This document shows positions 47,625-55,530 of a DNA stretch of 64,000 bases, one piece after another (the stretch's first letter is position 1; the number at the start of each line of letters is the position of its first letter). The translations under genes and the position numbers were made by a program. Origin of the DNA: JBBATK01 sp044228685 (lineage in GTDB: Bacteria > Bacteroidota > Ignavibacteria > Kapaibacteriales > NICIL-2); contig JBGAUL010000005.1 in the NCBI GenBank assembly GCA_044228685.1, positions 107,145 to 171,144 on the forward strand, written 5' to 3'. The notes beneath the pieces are model-generated. The model made no database searches and was not told the DNA's origin. It saw nothing but the letters and a program-made list of their open reading frames with translations.

Positions 47625-47672
47625 CGTTTTGTTTTTGAGTAGTGCCTCTCTCCATGTTACAATTTGGATTCT
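47625..47672 (+). promoter_or_regulatory. Repeated promoter module, degenerate copy G
   Basis: CGTTTTG and TGAGTAG on the 11-bp period, then TG, a 20-bp spacer and TGGATTCT in place of TAnnTTCG. About 30 bases around it are nearly identical to copy F, so it is a decayed duplicate. Confidence 0.4.
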
Positions 47673-48144
47673 TACAGAAATAGGGCTTTAGTGAATTGAA
47701 TAGATATGAGGCATTTGTACTCCAATATTGTAAATCATCGCCAAGGAACAGCAATAGTCCCTTTACTGTGGTCATCGTGGATACGCTACTCTAACGAACC
47801 CTTTCCAGCCGCTTCAAAAACGAGGTATTTGAGCAGAATTATGGGTATATCGAGCTTAGCAGGCGCGTCATTCAAAGCGATATTGTAGGCTTACAATCTA
47901 AAAAGAGAAAGCGGACACACAACCCTGAGGAATACTCGCTGGTATTCACGTCGGCATGGACTCATATCACACGCGATCTTTTTCATTCCTTTAGCCAACC
48001 AAAGCCCCCAGTAAAATGGCAATCTTTGCTATGCAGGCGGGATTGAGAAAATCATCCTACAGGAGGACTTGATAGACTTCCGAGGTCATGGTATTCTTAC
48101 AAAAATCGATGATTTAACTACCTACACAAAGTCGAATACAAAAA

Positions 48145-48192
48145 CGTGTAGTTTTTGAGTAGTGCCTTTCTCGTAGTCGTAGTATAGATTCG
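48145..48192 (+). promoter_or_regulatory. Repeated promoter module, copy F
   Basis: CGTGTAG (48145) and TGAGTAG (48156), then TG, a 20-bp spacer and TAGATTCG (48185-48192). It reads toward the second Cys-rich gene at 48361, with a leader of about 165 bases. Confidence 0.65.
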
Positions 48193-48360
48193 TGCTGGAG
48201 TTAAGGCGATGGTACATAACTCGGAAAAGTGGCATCAGTTATCCAAAACCACCGGTCATTACCACCGCAGAGGAATGGGAGCGTGCCTGCGGTATCAGTC
48301 TGATGCCTTCTGGAGACTGAGCTGAAAAACGTATTTCTGAATCAATTCAAGGTAAAATGT

Positions 48361-48624
48361 ATGAAGTACCTGCTGACTGTTGTTTTATTTATCTGTTTTG
48401 TTTGGTACGTGCCCCTACAGGCAGGTCGTGGGTGTTCCGGCTCAACGCCATGCACAGCGTGCAAGAATTGCAGCGGGTGCAAGCAGTGTGCAAAAGAAGG
48501 CGGGACGTGTGGGGTTTGTAAGCCAGTGACGACCAAAACCATGATGAAGGCTCCCGAGAAATCAAACGTCTCACCTGGCAAAATAGTGAAGCGGTCTAAT
48601 AGATTGTTATATCTGAATTATTAG
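48361..48624 (+). CDS. Small Cys-rich secreted protein, paralogue 2
   Basis: This 87-residue protein has a signal peptide (LLTVVLFICFVWYVPLQAG). The Cys-rich core (CTACKNCSGCKQCAKEGGTC, then GVCKP) is almost identical to that of the 33051-33299 protein, with a different basic tail. Eight Cys in a row of CxxC/CxxCxxC units suggest metal binding or tight disulfides. Both copies sit about 165-170 bases behind the same promoter module, on opposite strands, 15 kb apart. The function is unknown. Confidence 0.75.
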   Translation: MKYLLTVVLFICFVWYVPLQAGRGCSGSTPCTACKNCSGCKQCAKEGGTCGVCKPVTTKTMMKAPEKSNVSPGKIVKRSNRLLYLNY

Positions 48625-48703
48625 GCGTTGACACGATAGCGCAGAGAGTGAAAAGTACAAAAAACAAATGCACTATTTTCTCTATTAAAATTGTTTATCA
48701 TAC

Positions 48704-48743
48704 GCAGTCAGCCTAAGTTAAATGCAGTCAGTCTAAGTTAAAT
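48704..48743 (+). repeat. 20-bp tandem repeat upstream of TIR/caspase operon
   Basis: Two adjacent copies of GCAGTCAGyCTAAGTTAAAT (one mismatch) end 33 bases before the first ATG of the operon. The position suits an operator or activator site. Confidence 0.7.
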
Positions 48744-48776
48744 AAAGTATGTACACAGATTGTTGTCTTTTTCAAT

Positions 48777-49202
48777 ATGGAAATAACCTCTGCTGCCCTG
48801 GCAACAGCGTTATCGGTATCGATTTCTGCGATAATAACCATTTGGTACAACCGCCGAGCGTATCAACGAAATCTCGACGAACAACTTGATTTGATCTTAA
48901 AGCTTGCCTTCGAATATCCACAAATGGAGAACGAGGAGTTTATTGCAACATGGGACCCAACAAAGAGCTCCTCCCTCGAAGAATTTATACGATATGACCT
49001 GTATTGCACGCTTCTATTCAACTTTTTATCTCGATTATCAGCATTTTACAAATACGAAATAGTTTCTATAGAAAAGCATGTTTCGATTCGTGATTGGGTA
49101 CGAATTCACCGTGGCTACTGGAACAAGCCACTCCATACTTATGAAAATTCTGAGGCATACGATCCGAAGTTTGTGAGACTAATCAATGACCTTTTGAGGT
49201 GA
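48777..49202 (+). CDS. Membrane protein of TIR/caspase operon
   Basis: 141 residues. A single N-terminal membrane helix (ATALSVSISAIITIWYNRRA) precedes a helical cytoplasmic part (LDEQLDLILKLAFEYPQMEN, then YCTLLFNFLSRLSAFYKYEI). No known motif is seen. It is the first gene of a tight four-gene unit; its stop is three bases before the next GTG start. It may be the membrane target or sensor of the system. Confidence 0.68.
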   Translation: MEITSAALATALSVSISAIITIWYNRRAYQRNLDEQLDLILKLAFEYPQMENEEFIATWDPTKSSSLEEFIRYDLYCTLLFNFLSRLSAFYKYEIVSIEKHVSIRDWVRIHRGYWNKPLHTYENSEAYDPKFVRLINDLLR

Positions 49203-49205
49203 AAA

Positions 49206-49916
49206 GTGCGAAAAGCTATTTTACTTATTGGCAATACTCATGGATTACCTGGTGTAAAGGTAGATCTTCGTGCATATCGATCATATTTCAAAAGTGACCG
49301 AGGTGGGCAGTGGTATGACGAGGAAATAACTGAATGCTTAGATTTCAGTAGGAGTCAGTTAATTCTAAAACTCTCGGAAATGAGGACAAAAAGTTATGAT
49401 TACGTAATCGTAGTTTACAGCGGCCACGGTGGTAGCGTTCATGAGTCTGTCTTGGAAATCAACGCTAAGGGTGATATGATACTTGAATCAGAACTTACAG
49501 GGATTGCAACAAGGCAACTTACCATTTTAGATTGTTGCAGGACTGTTTTGTCGCTGACCACAGAGAGTCTCAAAGGTCTCGGTAGCATGACTTTCAGTGC
49601 ACATAACAATACGCCGCGCAAAATTTACGAGGATCAGATTAATAAAGCTGCTCCTCAAGAGGTCATTTTGTATGCATGTCAAAGGGGTGGTGCAGCAGTT
49701 GACACTCCCGAAGGGGGAGTATACTCTCGTCATCTACTTAGAAATGCAAATCGCGCTACTAGAGAGAACCTGTTATATATAAGCGATGTACATGAGTTGG
49801 CAGCGAGAGCGACCACATTAGAGTATCCGAAACAAATGCCAGAAATTATTCAAGGTCGATTTATGAAGAAACATCAGTTAATTATCGGTGTAAATACTCA
49901 AGGAGTATTCTACTGA
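49206..49916 (+). CDS. Caspase-like (C14) protease 1
   Basis: This 236-residue caspase-fold protein starts at GTG with GAGGTG just upstream. The catalytic His lies in VVYSGHGGSVHE (His 74) and the Cys in LTILDCCRTVL (110/111). The fold continues with EVILYACQRGGAAVDTPEGG. It has no obvious extra domain. The length suits a minimal metacaspase-like protease. It is adjacent to a TIR protein and a second caspase-like protease, so activation by a TIR-made nucleotide signal is the natural hypothesis. Confidence 0.82.
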   Translation: MRKAILLIGNTHGLPGVKVDLRAYRSYFKSDRGGQWYDEEITECLDFSRSQLILKLSEMRTKSYDYVIVVYSGHGGSVHESVLEINAKGDMILESELTGIATRQLTILDCCRTVLSLTTESLKGLGSMTFSAHNNTPRKIYEDQINKAAPQEVILYACQRGGAAVDTPEGGVYSRHLLRNANRATRENLLYISDVHELAARATTLEYPKQMPEIIQGRFMKKHQLIIGVNTQGVFY

Positions 49917-49960
49917 TCTGAAGTGCACAATTTGTATCTATTAAACTCTTTCTGATTCAT

Positions 49961-50386
49961 ATGACATCTTATTCACTATACGAGGCTAATCACAAGGTTG
50001 CGCTCAAAAGAGCTTTTATAAGTTTTGATGTCGATCACGATGAAGGAACTAAAATTATGCTTGCTGGACAAGCCAAACTACCTGATAGTCCTTTTGATTT
50101 CATAGATGCATCGATCAAAGAACCACTTACTGGCGATTGGAAGGAGAAGGTAAAGCGCCGGATGTCTAATATAGATGTCGTCATTGTACTTTGTGGTGAA
50201 CACACAAATACTGCAAGTGGTGTCGCAGCTGAGCTTGAAATTGCTCAAGAGACTGCGACTTCCTATTTTCTGTTGGCTGCATATTCGAATAAAATCTGTG
50301 TTAAACCCACTTCCGCTAATGCAACGGACAAATTGTATAATTGGACTTGGGAAAATTTGAAAGCACTCATCGGTGGTGGTAGGTAA
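49961..50386 (+). CDS. ThsB-like TIR domain protein (DUF1863 type)
   Basis: This 141-residue protein has the TIR-like fold of the Thoeris ThsB family. KRAFISFDVDHDEG is the first strand and loop, FDFIDASIKEPLTGDWKEKV the D-x-S segment, IDVVIVLCGEHTNTASGVAA the second core strand, and ELEIA carries the likely catalytic Glu (about 91-93). TIR proteins of this kind make cyclic ADP-ribose isomers from NAD on phage infection. Six bases separate its stop from the second caspase gene. The published type IV Thoeris system pairs a TIR protein with a caspase-like protease. Confidence 0.82.
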   Translation: MTSYSLYEANHKVALKRAFISFDVDHDEGTKIMLAGQAKLPDSPFDFIDASIKEPLTGDWKEKVKRRMSNIDVVIVLCGEHTNTASGVAAELEIAQETATSYFLLAAYSNKICVKPTSANATDKLYNWTWENLKALIGGGR

Positions 50387-50391
50387 CTACA

Positions 50392-51369
50392 ATGAGAAAG
50401 GCGTTACTGGTTGGAATTGATTATTATGAAAACGTCTCAAGTTTACATGGATGTGTAAATGATTCATATAATGTTAAGAGTGCGATAGAGCGAAATAGTG
50501 ATGGGACGAAGAACTTTGAAGTAAGGCACCTAATTGGAACAGGCGCGGACGATTTGGTTTCACGCTTATCGCTTTGGGAGCATATTCGAGACTTGTTTTT
50601 GGGGGATGGCGAAATTGACCTACTCTATTTTGCCGGGCACGGTCACATAGAATCAACTGGTGGGTATATACTTGCCAGTGATGCTAAGGCTGGTAATGAG
50701 GGAGTGCCGTTGAGCGAAGTTATTACATTCGCAAATCAATCTAAGGCAAAGAACAGAGTCGTTATCCTCGATAGTTGTCATTCTGGAATTGCAGGCAACT
50801 CTGCACTTGCAGCATCTGTTGCAGAGATCAAGGAGGGTACGACAATCATGACAGCATCAACAGCTGAACAATATGCTTCTGAAGAAAATGGATCAGGAGT
50901 ATTTACGACTCTTTTCGTCGATGCGTTGCATGGTGCAGCAGCTAATCTGTTGGGTGAGGTTACACCTGGTAGTGTCTATGCACATGTTGACCAGTCGCTG
51001 GGTTCTTGGGATCAGCAGCGCCCAGTTTTTAAAACTAACGTAAAAAAATTTGTATCTCTGAAAAAGGTTAAGCCTCCCATCAGTCTTGAAGATCTCATGC
51101 GAATCACTGAGTTTTTCCCAAATGCAGGATTTGAATTTCCTCTTGATCCAACATTCGAACCAGAACGCTCCCCCTCCGACTCTTCACTACCAAAGCCAGA
51201 CCAGGAGAATAATGCAAAGTTTGCAATACTTCAAAAATATAATCGCGTGAATCTTGTTATCCCTGTTTCTGCACCTCATATGTGGCATGCGGCAATGAGC
51301 AGCACTCCCTGCAAATTGACAGTTCTGGGTGAGCACTATCGAAGACTTGTTGAAAGTGGAAGAATATGA
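50392..51369 (+). CDS. Caspase-like (C14) protease 2 with C-terminal extension
   Basis: 325 residues. The caspase fold has a complete dyad: LLYFAGHGHIES (His 84) and VVILDSCHSGIAG (Cys 129). SLHGCVNDSYNVKSAI is the usual N-terminal helix of metacaspase-like proteases, and TIMTASTAEQYASEENGSGV the loop after the Cys. About 100 further residues after position 225, with a Pro/Ser-rich linker, may form a ligand-binding or effector-associated domain. In the related TIR-caspase systems such a protease is switched on by the TIR product and degrades host proteins. It ends the operon. Confidence 0.83.
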   Translation: MRKALLVGIDYYENVSSLHGCVNDSYNVKSAIERNSDGTKNFEVRHLIGTGADDLVSRLSLWEHIRDLFLGDGEIDLLYFAGHGHIESTGGYILASDAKAGNEGVPLSEVITFANQSKAKNRVVILDSCHSGIAGNSALAASVAEIKEGTTIMTASTAEQYASEENGSGVFTTLFVDALHGAAANLLGEVTPGSVYAHVDQSLGSWDQQRPVFKTNVKKFVSLKKVKPPISLEDLMRITEFFPNAGFEFPLDPTFEPERSPSDSSLPKPDQENNAKFAILQKYNRVNLVIPVSAPHMWHAAMSSTPCKLTVLGEHYRRLVESGRI

Positions 51370-51853
51370 AACACATTCACACCCAAAATCGGATGTCGTA
51401 GATTTTTCACATCTGACAATACCTCCCTCAGTAGATCAACACGTATAGTAGAAACGTCAGTGCCCTTGATGTACGTTCCCCGGTCTGAAAGTATGATATC
51501 ACTACCAATAGCCAAGCTTAAGTGGCATGGGTGAGTCTATCAGAATGACGCGTCAACTTCGACGTTTCCACAATACACAGTATCCCATCATAAGTGAGTC
51601 CGTGCTTCGCTATGGCTATACGATAGACCGCCCAAATCCCTCACACCAACTCCGCAACCTCACCACCACTCAGTTCCGCACATTCAAGAGTGAGAGTTAG
51701 ACCGATATTAACATTTGACACGACTCAATCATCAAAATGTTTGATAACGCCACATTTTCTTTAACACTCTCCAGAAATTCTCAGAAACGTTTGGACATTT
51801 CTGGCAATACATCATCACTAGATTTTGCTCTGATCACTGCGCCATTCCGTCAA
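51370..51853. other. Gap between TIR/caspase operon and tRNA
   Basis: About 480 bases. A 57-codon frame at 51527-51700 (MGESIRMTRQLRRFHNTQYP, ending QLRNLTTTQFRTFKSES) is plausible as a small gene or fragment but has no ribosome-binding site. Nothing else is seen. Confidence 0.35.
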
Positions 51854-51875
51854 AAACGTCCGTGAAACGTCCGTG
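51854..51875 (+). repeat. Tandem AAACGTCCGTG repeat near tRNA
   Basis: Two copies of AAACGTCCGTG on an 11-bp period. They match the AAACGTCCG-type repeats at 18711-18731 upstream of the integrase and may mark the two ends of one element. Confidence 0.45.
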
Positions 51876-51890
51876 GCACAAATTTCCCTA

Positions 51891-51937
51891 AAAATAAAAA
51901 ACCGCATAAGTCTTTGATGAGTCATCAACTTATGCGG
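51891..51937 (-). terminator. Intrinsic terminator of tRNA-Val
   Basis: On the minus strand CCGCATAAGT / ACTTATGCGG forms a perfect 10-bp stem followed by TTTTTTATTTTT, just after the tRNA 3' end. Confidence 0.9.
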
Positions 51938-51945
51938 ATCATGTG

Positions 51946-52020
51946 TGGGCGCTGAGGGATTTGAACCCCCGACCCTCTGCTTGTAAGGCAGATGCTCTGA
52001 ACCAGCTGAGCTAAGCGCCC
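51946..52020 (-). tRNA. tRNA-Val (UAC)
   Basis: A 75-base cloverleaf: acceptor GGGCGCT/AGCGCCC, D-arm GCTC..GAGC, anticodon stem TCTGC/GCAGA with loop CTTACAA (anticodon UAC), variable GGGTC, T-arm GGGGG/CCCTC with TTCAAAT, discriminator A. No CCA is encoded. A TATATTCG promoter box lies 13 bases upstream and a terminator follows directly. It marks the boundary between the accessory region and the GC-richer core genes. Confidence 0.95.
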
Positions 52021-52032
52021 GAAATCGAGCCG

Positions 52033-52040
52033 CGAATATA
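52033..52040 (-). promoter_or_regulatory. TATATTCG promoter box of tRNA-Val
   Basis: The minus strand reads TATATTCG ending 13 bases before the mature tRNA 5' end, the right distance for a -7 element. The same box followed by CGC occurs before the acyltransferase gene at 59492-59499. Confidence 0.65.
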
Positions 52041-52221
52041 TGCTGTAGCTGGGAAATATGGAAAAAATCTTGATGATGGATGGGGTGGGAAGAGCACTGT
52101 TGATCGTTGCGCGTCGCTCTAAGCTACCTAAAAATAAGAGCTTAGAATGATGACGTTTTAGCATCAAGCTTTCACCTTGTACATAACTCCGTTCTGTGCT
52201 TTGCAGCTGTCTTGAGAGTGC

Positions 52222-53556
52222 TTAGGATGCTAAAAGCGCTTGTTCGGCTTGCTGATAGCTTTGGGTGTCGATACGTGATTGGAGCTCGGCTTTGTGCTTT
52301 GCAATGAGATCAAGGCGCAGATTTCCGAGGCTGCCTTCGTGGGTGTGTTGGAGTTGTTGGGGTGCTGCGAAAGTGTTGTTCTTGATTTGTAGTGCGATGC
52401 TTTTGTAGGCGTCGCGGAAACTCATTCCTTGTTGTACGAGTGCATTGACGGCGTCGACGCTGTAAAGATAGAGGTACTTGGGATCTGTGAGTATCTCGGT
52501 CTGAATTCTCAGTTGCGCGACGGCATCTGTAAAGAGATCCAGACAATCCCGGATTTCGCTGAAGGCCGGGAAAATCAGCTCTTTGAGTATCTGAAAATCA
52601 CGATGATAACCGCTGGGCAAATTGTTGATGATCATGCTGATGTCCATCGGCAATGCTTGCAGACGATTGCACTTGGCGCGGATCAGTTCGAAGACGTCGG
52701 GATTGTTCTTGTGTGGCATGATGCTCGAACCGGTGGTGTACTCGGTTGCGAGACTAACAAAGGCGAAGTTTTGGGAACTGTAGAGACAAATGTCGTAGGC
52801 CATCTTTGAAAGCGTGGAGGCAATGGCTGCGATGGCCGTTGCGCTGACGCGCTCGCTCTTGCCGCGGGTCATTTGTGCGTAGACGGAACTGACGTTTAAT
52901 GAGGCGAAGCCGAGGAGTTCGGTGGTGCGCTGACGGTTGAGGGCAAATGACGAACCGTAGCCGGCTGCGGAACCGAGAGGATTTTTGTTGACGACGTTGA
53001 AAGCGGCTATAAGCGACTCCGCGTCGTCCATTAACGACTCTGCATAGGCACTAAACCAGAGTCCAAATGACGACGGCATCGCAATCTGAAAATGCGTGTA
53101 GCCCGGTAACAAAGCGTCTTTGTGTTTCTCAGCTAATTCCAAAAGCACATCAAACAAGTGCATGCTGCTTGCATGAAGCGCCGTGAGCTCTGATCGTAAG
53201 TACAGCTTGAGGTCGACGAGTACTTGGTCGTTGCGAGAACGTCCGGTGTGAATCTTCTTGCCAATGTCGCCGAGTCGCTCGGTTAAAACTTGCTCGACAT
53301 AGGAATGCACGTCTTCGGCATCCACGGAAATCTCAAAGCGCTGCTGCATGACGTCTTCGTGCAGCGCGCGCAACTCGCGTGTAAGTGCTGCTGCTTCTTC
53401 GCTACTAAGTATACCAACCTCTGATAGCATGATTGCATGCGCGATGGAAGCCATGATGTCATGCGATGCCAACAGCTGATCGAACTCTCGGTCGCGCCCG
53501 ACCGTGAATCGCTCAATACTTTCTTTCGTAGCTGTTCCTTTTTCCCAGAGTTTCAT
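52222..53556 (-). CDS. argH: Argininosuccinate lyase
   Basis: 444 residues, the normal length for the family. It splits argininosuccinate into arginine and fumarate in the cytoplasm. Visible signatures are the active-site strand GSSIMPHKNNPDVFELIRAK (the fumarase/lyase signature), HTGRSRNDQVLVDLKLYLRS and LLPGYTHFQIAMPSSFGLWF with the catalytic-region His. The start is ATG. It is the last gene of the arginine cluster, 9 bases after the M20 deacylase gene. Confidence 0.95.
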   Translation of the reverse strand: MKLWEKGTATKESIERFTVGRDREFDQLLASHDIMASIAHAIMLSEVGILSSEEAAALTRELRALHEDVMQQRFEISVDAEDVHSYVEQVLTERLGDIGKKIHTGRSRNDQVLVDLKLYLRSELTALHASSMHLFDVLLELAEKHKDALLPGYTHFQIAMPSSFGLWFSAYAESLMDDAESLIAAFNVVNKNPLGSAAGYGSSFALNRQRTTELLGFASLNVSSVYAQMTRGKSERVSATAIAAIASTLSKMAYDICLYSSQNFAFVSLATEYTTGSSIMPHKNNPDVFELIRAKCNRLQALPMDISMIINNLPSGYHRDFQILKELIFPAFSEIRDCLDLFTDAVAQLRIQTEILTDPKYLYLYSVDAVNALVQQGMSFRDAYKSIALQIKNNTFAAPQQLQHTHEGSLGNLRLDLIAKHKAELQSRIDTQSYQQAEQALLAS

Positions 53557-53565
53557 GCGTCAATG

Positions 53566-54627
53566 TCAAATGTTGTGTTGTATGGTCTCGATCAACTCAA
53601 TGAGCTGATCAATGCCATTTCGAATCTCACTGAGTTTGATGTATTCGTTTGCAGTGTGCGAACGTGAGCTGGAGCCCGGACCAATCTTCACGCTCGGTAG
53701 TCGGAGTAATGCTTGATCAGAAAGCGTCGGTGAACCATAAGTAGCAATACCCAACTTCTCCGCCGCTCGAACAAGCACGTGATCGGCATCAATGCGCGAT
53801 GGCTGAAGACGTCGCGATACTTCGCTTATCTCCGACTGCACATGTTGCTGAATGATCTCCAGCGTCTCCTCATTCGTGTAGGCGTCCGTCGTTCGTACGT
53901 CAACCGTAAATGTACACCGATCCGGTACTACGTTGTGCTGCGTGCCGGCGTTGATGATGGTGGTGGTCATTTTTATCGGACCCAGCGTCGACGACTCTTT
54001 GTCGAATCGATGACTGTGAAACCAAGCGATGTCGCGCATGGCAATGTCGATGGCATTGAGACCCTCATTGCGCGCCGCATGACCGGAGCGTCCCATCGCT
54101 ACACATCGCAAGACCATCAAACCTTTCTCAGCAATAGCCATCATCATCTCCGTCGGCTCGCCAACCATGGCAAAGTCTATGGACGGTAGCAGAGGAACCG
54201 TCGCGACGATGCCTCCTGCGCCACTGATCTCTTCCTCGGCAGTAGCAGCAAAGACGATGTTGATGCTAAGATCATCGCGCTGCAGAAAATGCAGGAAGCT
54301 GGCGGCGTAGCTTACAAGCGGACCTCCGGCATCGTTGGATCCTAATCCATACAACACATCGCCCTCAATCGCCGGATCAAGTGGATCTCGCGTCCAGTCT
54401 GCGTTGGCCTTCACCGTGTCGAGATGAGAATTCAAAAGCAGCGTCGGACGCGATGCGTCGTAGCTAGGATGTACCGACCAAACATTGTTGCCATGACGTT
54501 GCACCGGCGCTCCATGCGAACGAAGGAATTCAGCCATCAAGCTCGCAGCAGCATCTTCTTCGCGACTCAATGATGGCGTCGCGATAAGCGCTCGTAATAA
54601 CTCTATGGCTTCGTCGGCTAAATGCAT
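53566..54627 (-). CDS. M20-family N-acyl-citrulline/ornithine deacylase
   Basis: This 353-residue ArgE/DapE-type zinc peptidase has LLNSHLDTVK (His and Asp ligands), GLGSNDAGGPLVSYAASFLH (bridging Asp), FAATAEEEISGAGG (catalytic and ligand Glu) and VGEPTEMMMAIAEKG. Next to an argF'-type enzyme it most likely removes the acyl group from N-acylcitrulline rather than from N-acylornithine, as in Bacteroides. It precedes argH by 9 bases and follows a tandem-repeat spacer after argB. Confidence 0.85.
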   Translation of the reverse strand: MHLADEAIELLRALIATPSLSREEDAAASLMAEFLRSHGAPVQRHGNNVWSVHPSYDASRPTLLLNSHLDTVKANADWTRDPLDPAIEGDVLYGLGSNDAGGPLVSYAASFLHFLQRDDLSINIVFAATAEEEISGAGGIVATVPLLPSIDFAMVGEPTEMMMAIAEKGLMVLRCVAMGRSGHAARNEGLNAIDIAMRDIAWFHSHRFDKESSTLGPIKMTTTIINAGTQHNVVPDRCTFTVDVRTTDAYTNEETLEIIQQHVQSEISEVSRRLQPSRIDADHVLVRAAEKLGIATYGSPTLSDQALLRLPSVKIGPGSSSRSHTANEYIKLSEIRNGIDQLIELIETIQHNI

Positions 54628-54650
54628 GGTGTCAATATAGATGATAGTTG

Positions 54651-54704
54651 CGCAGTGTTAGAACAGTGTTTGAACAGTGTTTGAACAGTGTTTCAGCAGT
54701 GTTG
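54651..54704 (-). repeat. 11-bp tandem repeat between argB and deacylase gene
   Basis: Five units on an 11-bp period (three perfect GAACAGTGTTT, flanked by CGCAGTGTTA and CAGCAGTGTTG). They lie in the only sizeable gap within the lower arginine cluster, 24 bases upstream of the deacylase start. Helical phasing suggests a protein-binding array. Confidence 0.75.
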
Positions 54705-54762
54705 CGTTTGAATTCACGAGAAGATTCATTCTCACTCACTGCGCGTCAAGACATACCCTCTC

Positions 54763-55530
54763 TCACTCAACCAATACTCTCGTTCCCTTTTGTAAATCCG
54801 CATAAGAACACAAGCAAACCTGCACGCCTTGTCGCACCGCCTCGAAGGCGTTATCGAGCTTGGCAATCATTCCTTTGTGAATCACTCCCTTGGCTTTCAA
54901 GTCTTCGTACTGATCTGGCTTAATCTCTTCAAGCATCGAGCTCTCGTCGTGTAGATCAAGCAGCACACCGGCTTTGTCAAAGCAGAGAAGGAGCTGTACG
55001 TCATAAAACTCTTGCAGTGCCAGTGCAACGCGTGATGCGATGGTGTCGGCGTTGGTGTTCAACAACTGACCCATTCCATCGTGCGTGATAGGCGCCACGA
55101 GCGGCACCAAACCGGCATCCATGAACTGCTTGAGCACAGCAGCATTCACTTGATCGATGTCGCCCACAAAACCAAAATCGTGCTGCGCGTTCACGCGTTT
55201 GTGCGCACGAATCAGGTCGGCATCAACGCCACTCAATCCCAAAACATTAATGCCCTGCTTCTGACAATCCGCAACGAGCTGTTTGTTGATGAGACCGGCA
55301 TAGGTCATTGTTACAAGCTCAAGCGTCGCTGCGTCAGTCACACGTCGACCCTCAATCATTGTCGTCTCAATGCCCATGCGCCCTGCCAACTCAGTCGCAA
55401 TTTTTCCGCCGCCGTGGATGATGACGACCGCACCGCTCAGCTTCGCGATGGCTTGCAGTGCGAGCTCGCGGGCATGGAGATCGTCAATGACGGCTCCGCC
55501 TAGTTTTACGACGGTGCAGCGGGATTTCAT
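54763..55530 (-). CDS. argB: N-acetyl(acyl)glutamate kinase
   Basis: This 255-residue amino-acid kinase has VVKLGGAVIDDL (phosphate loop), VIIHGGGKIATELAGRMGI (acylglutamate site), EGRRVTDAATLELVTMTYAG and a nucleotide-binding C-half with LNTNADTIASRVALAL. It makes N-acylglutamyl phosphate. Its ATG overlaps the argF' stop by one base (TGATG), implying translational coupling. In Bacteroides-type pathways the acyl group may be succinyl rather than acetyl. Confidence 0.93.
   Translation of the reverse strand: MKSRCTVVKLGGAVIDDLHARELALQAIAKLSGAVVIIHGGGKIATELAGRMGIETTMIEGRRVTDAATLELVTMTYAGLINKQLVADCQKQGINVLGLSGVDADLIRAHKRVNAQHDFGFVGDIDQVNAAVLKQFMDAGLVPLVAPITHDGMGQLLNTNADTIASRVALALQEFYDVQLLLCFDKAGVLLDLHDESSMLEEIKPDQYEDLKAKGVIHKGMIAKLDNAFEAVRQGVQVCLCSYADLQKGTRVLVE

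Noticed and set aside
47706..47888. 60-codon + strand frame behind promoter copy G
   Set aside because: The promoter copy is degenerate and the peptide is not protein-like.
51946..51975. Search for a copy of the tRNA-Val 3' end as the left attachment site
   Set aside because: I found no matching stretch near 16-19 kb; TTGGGCGATGCTC at 16.5 kb shares only a few bases.
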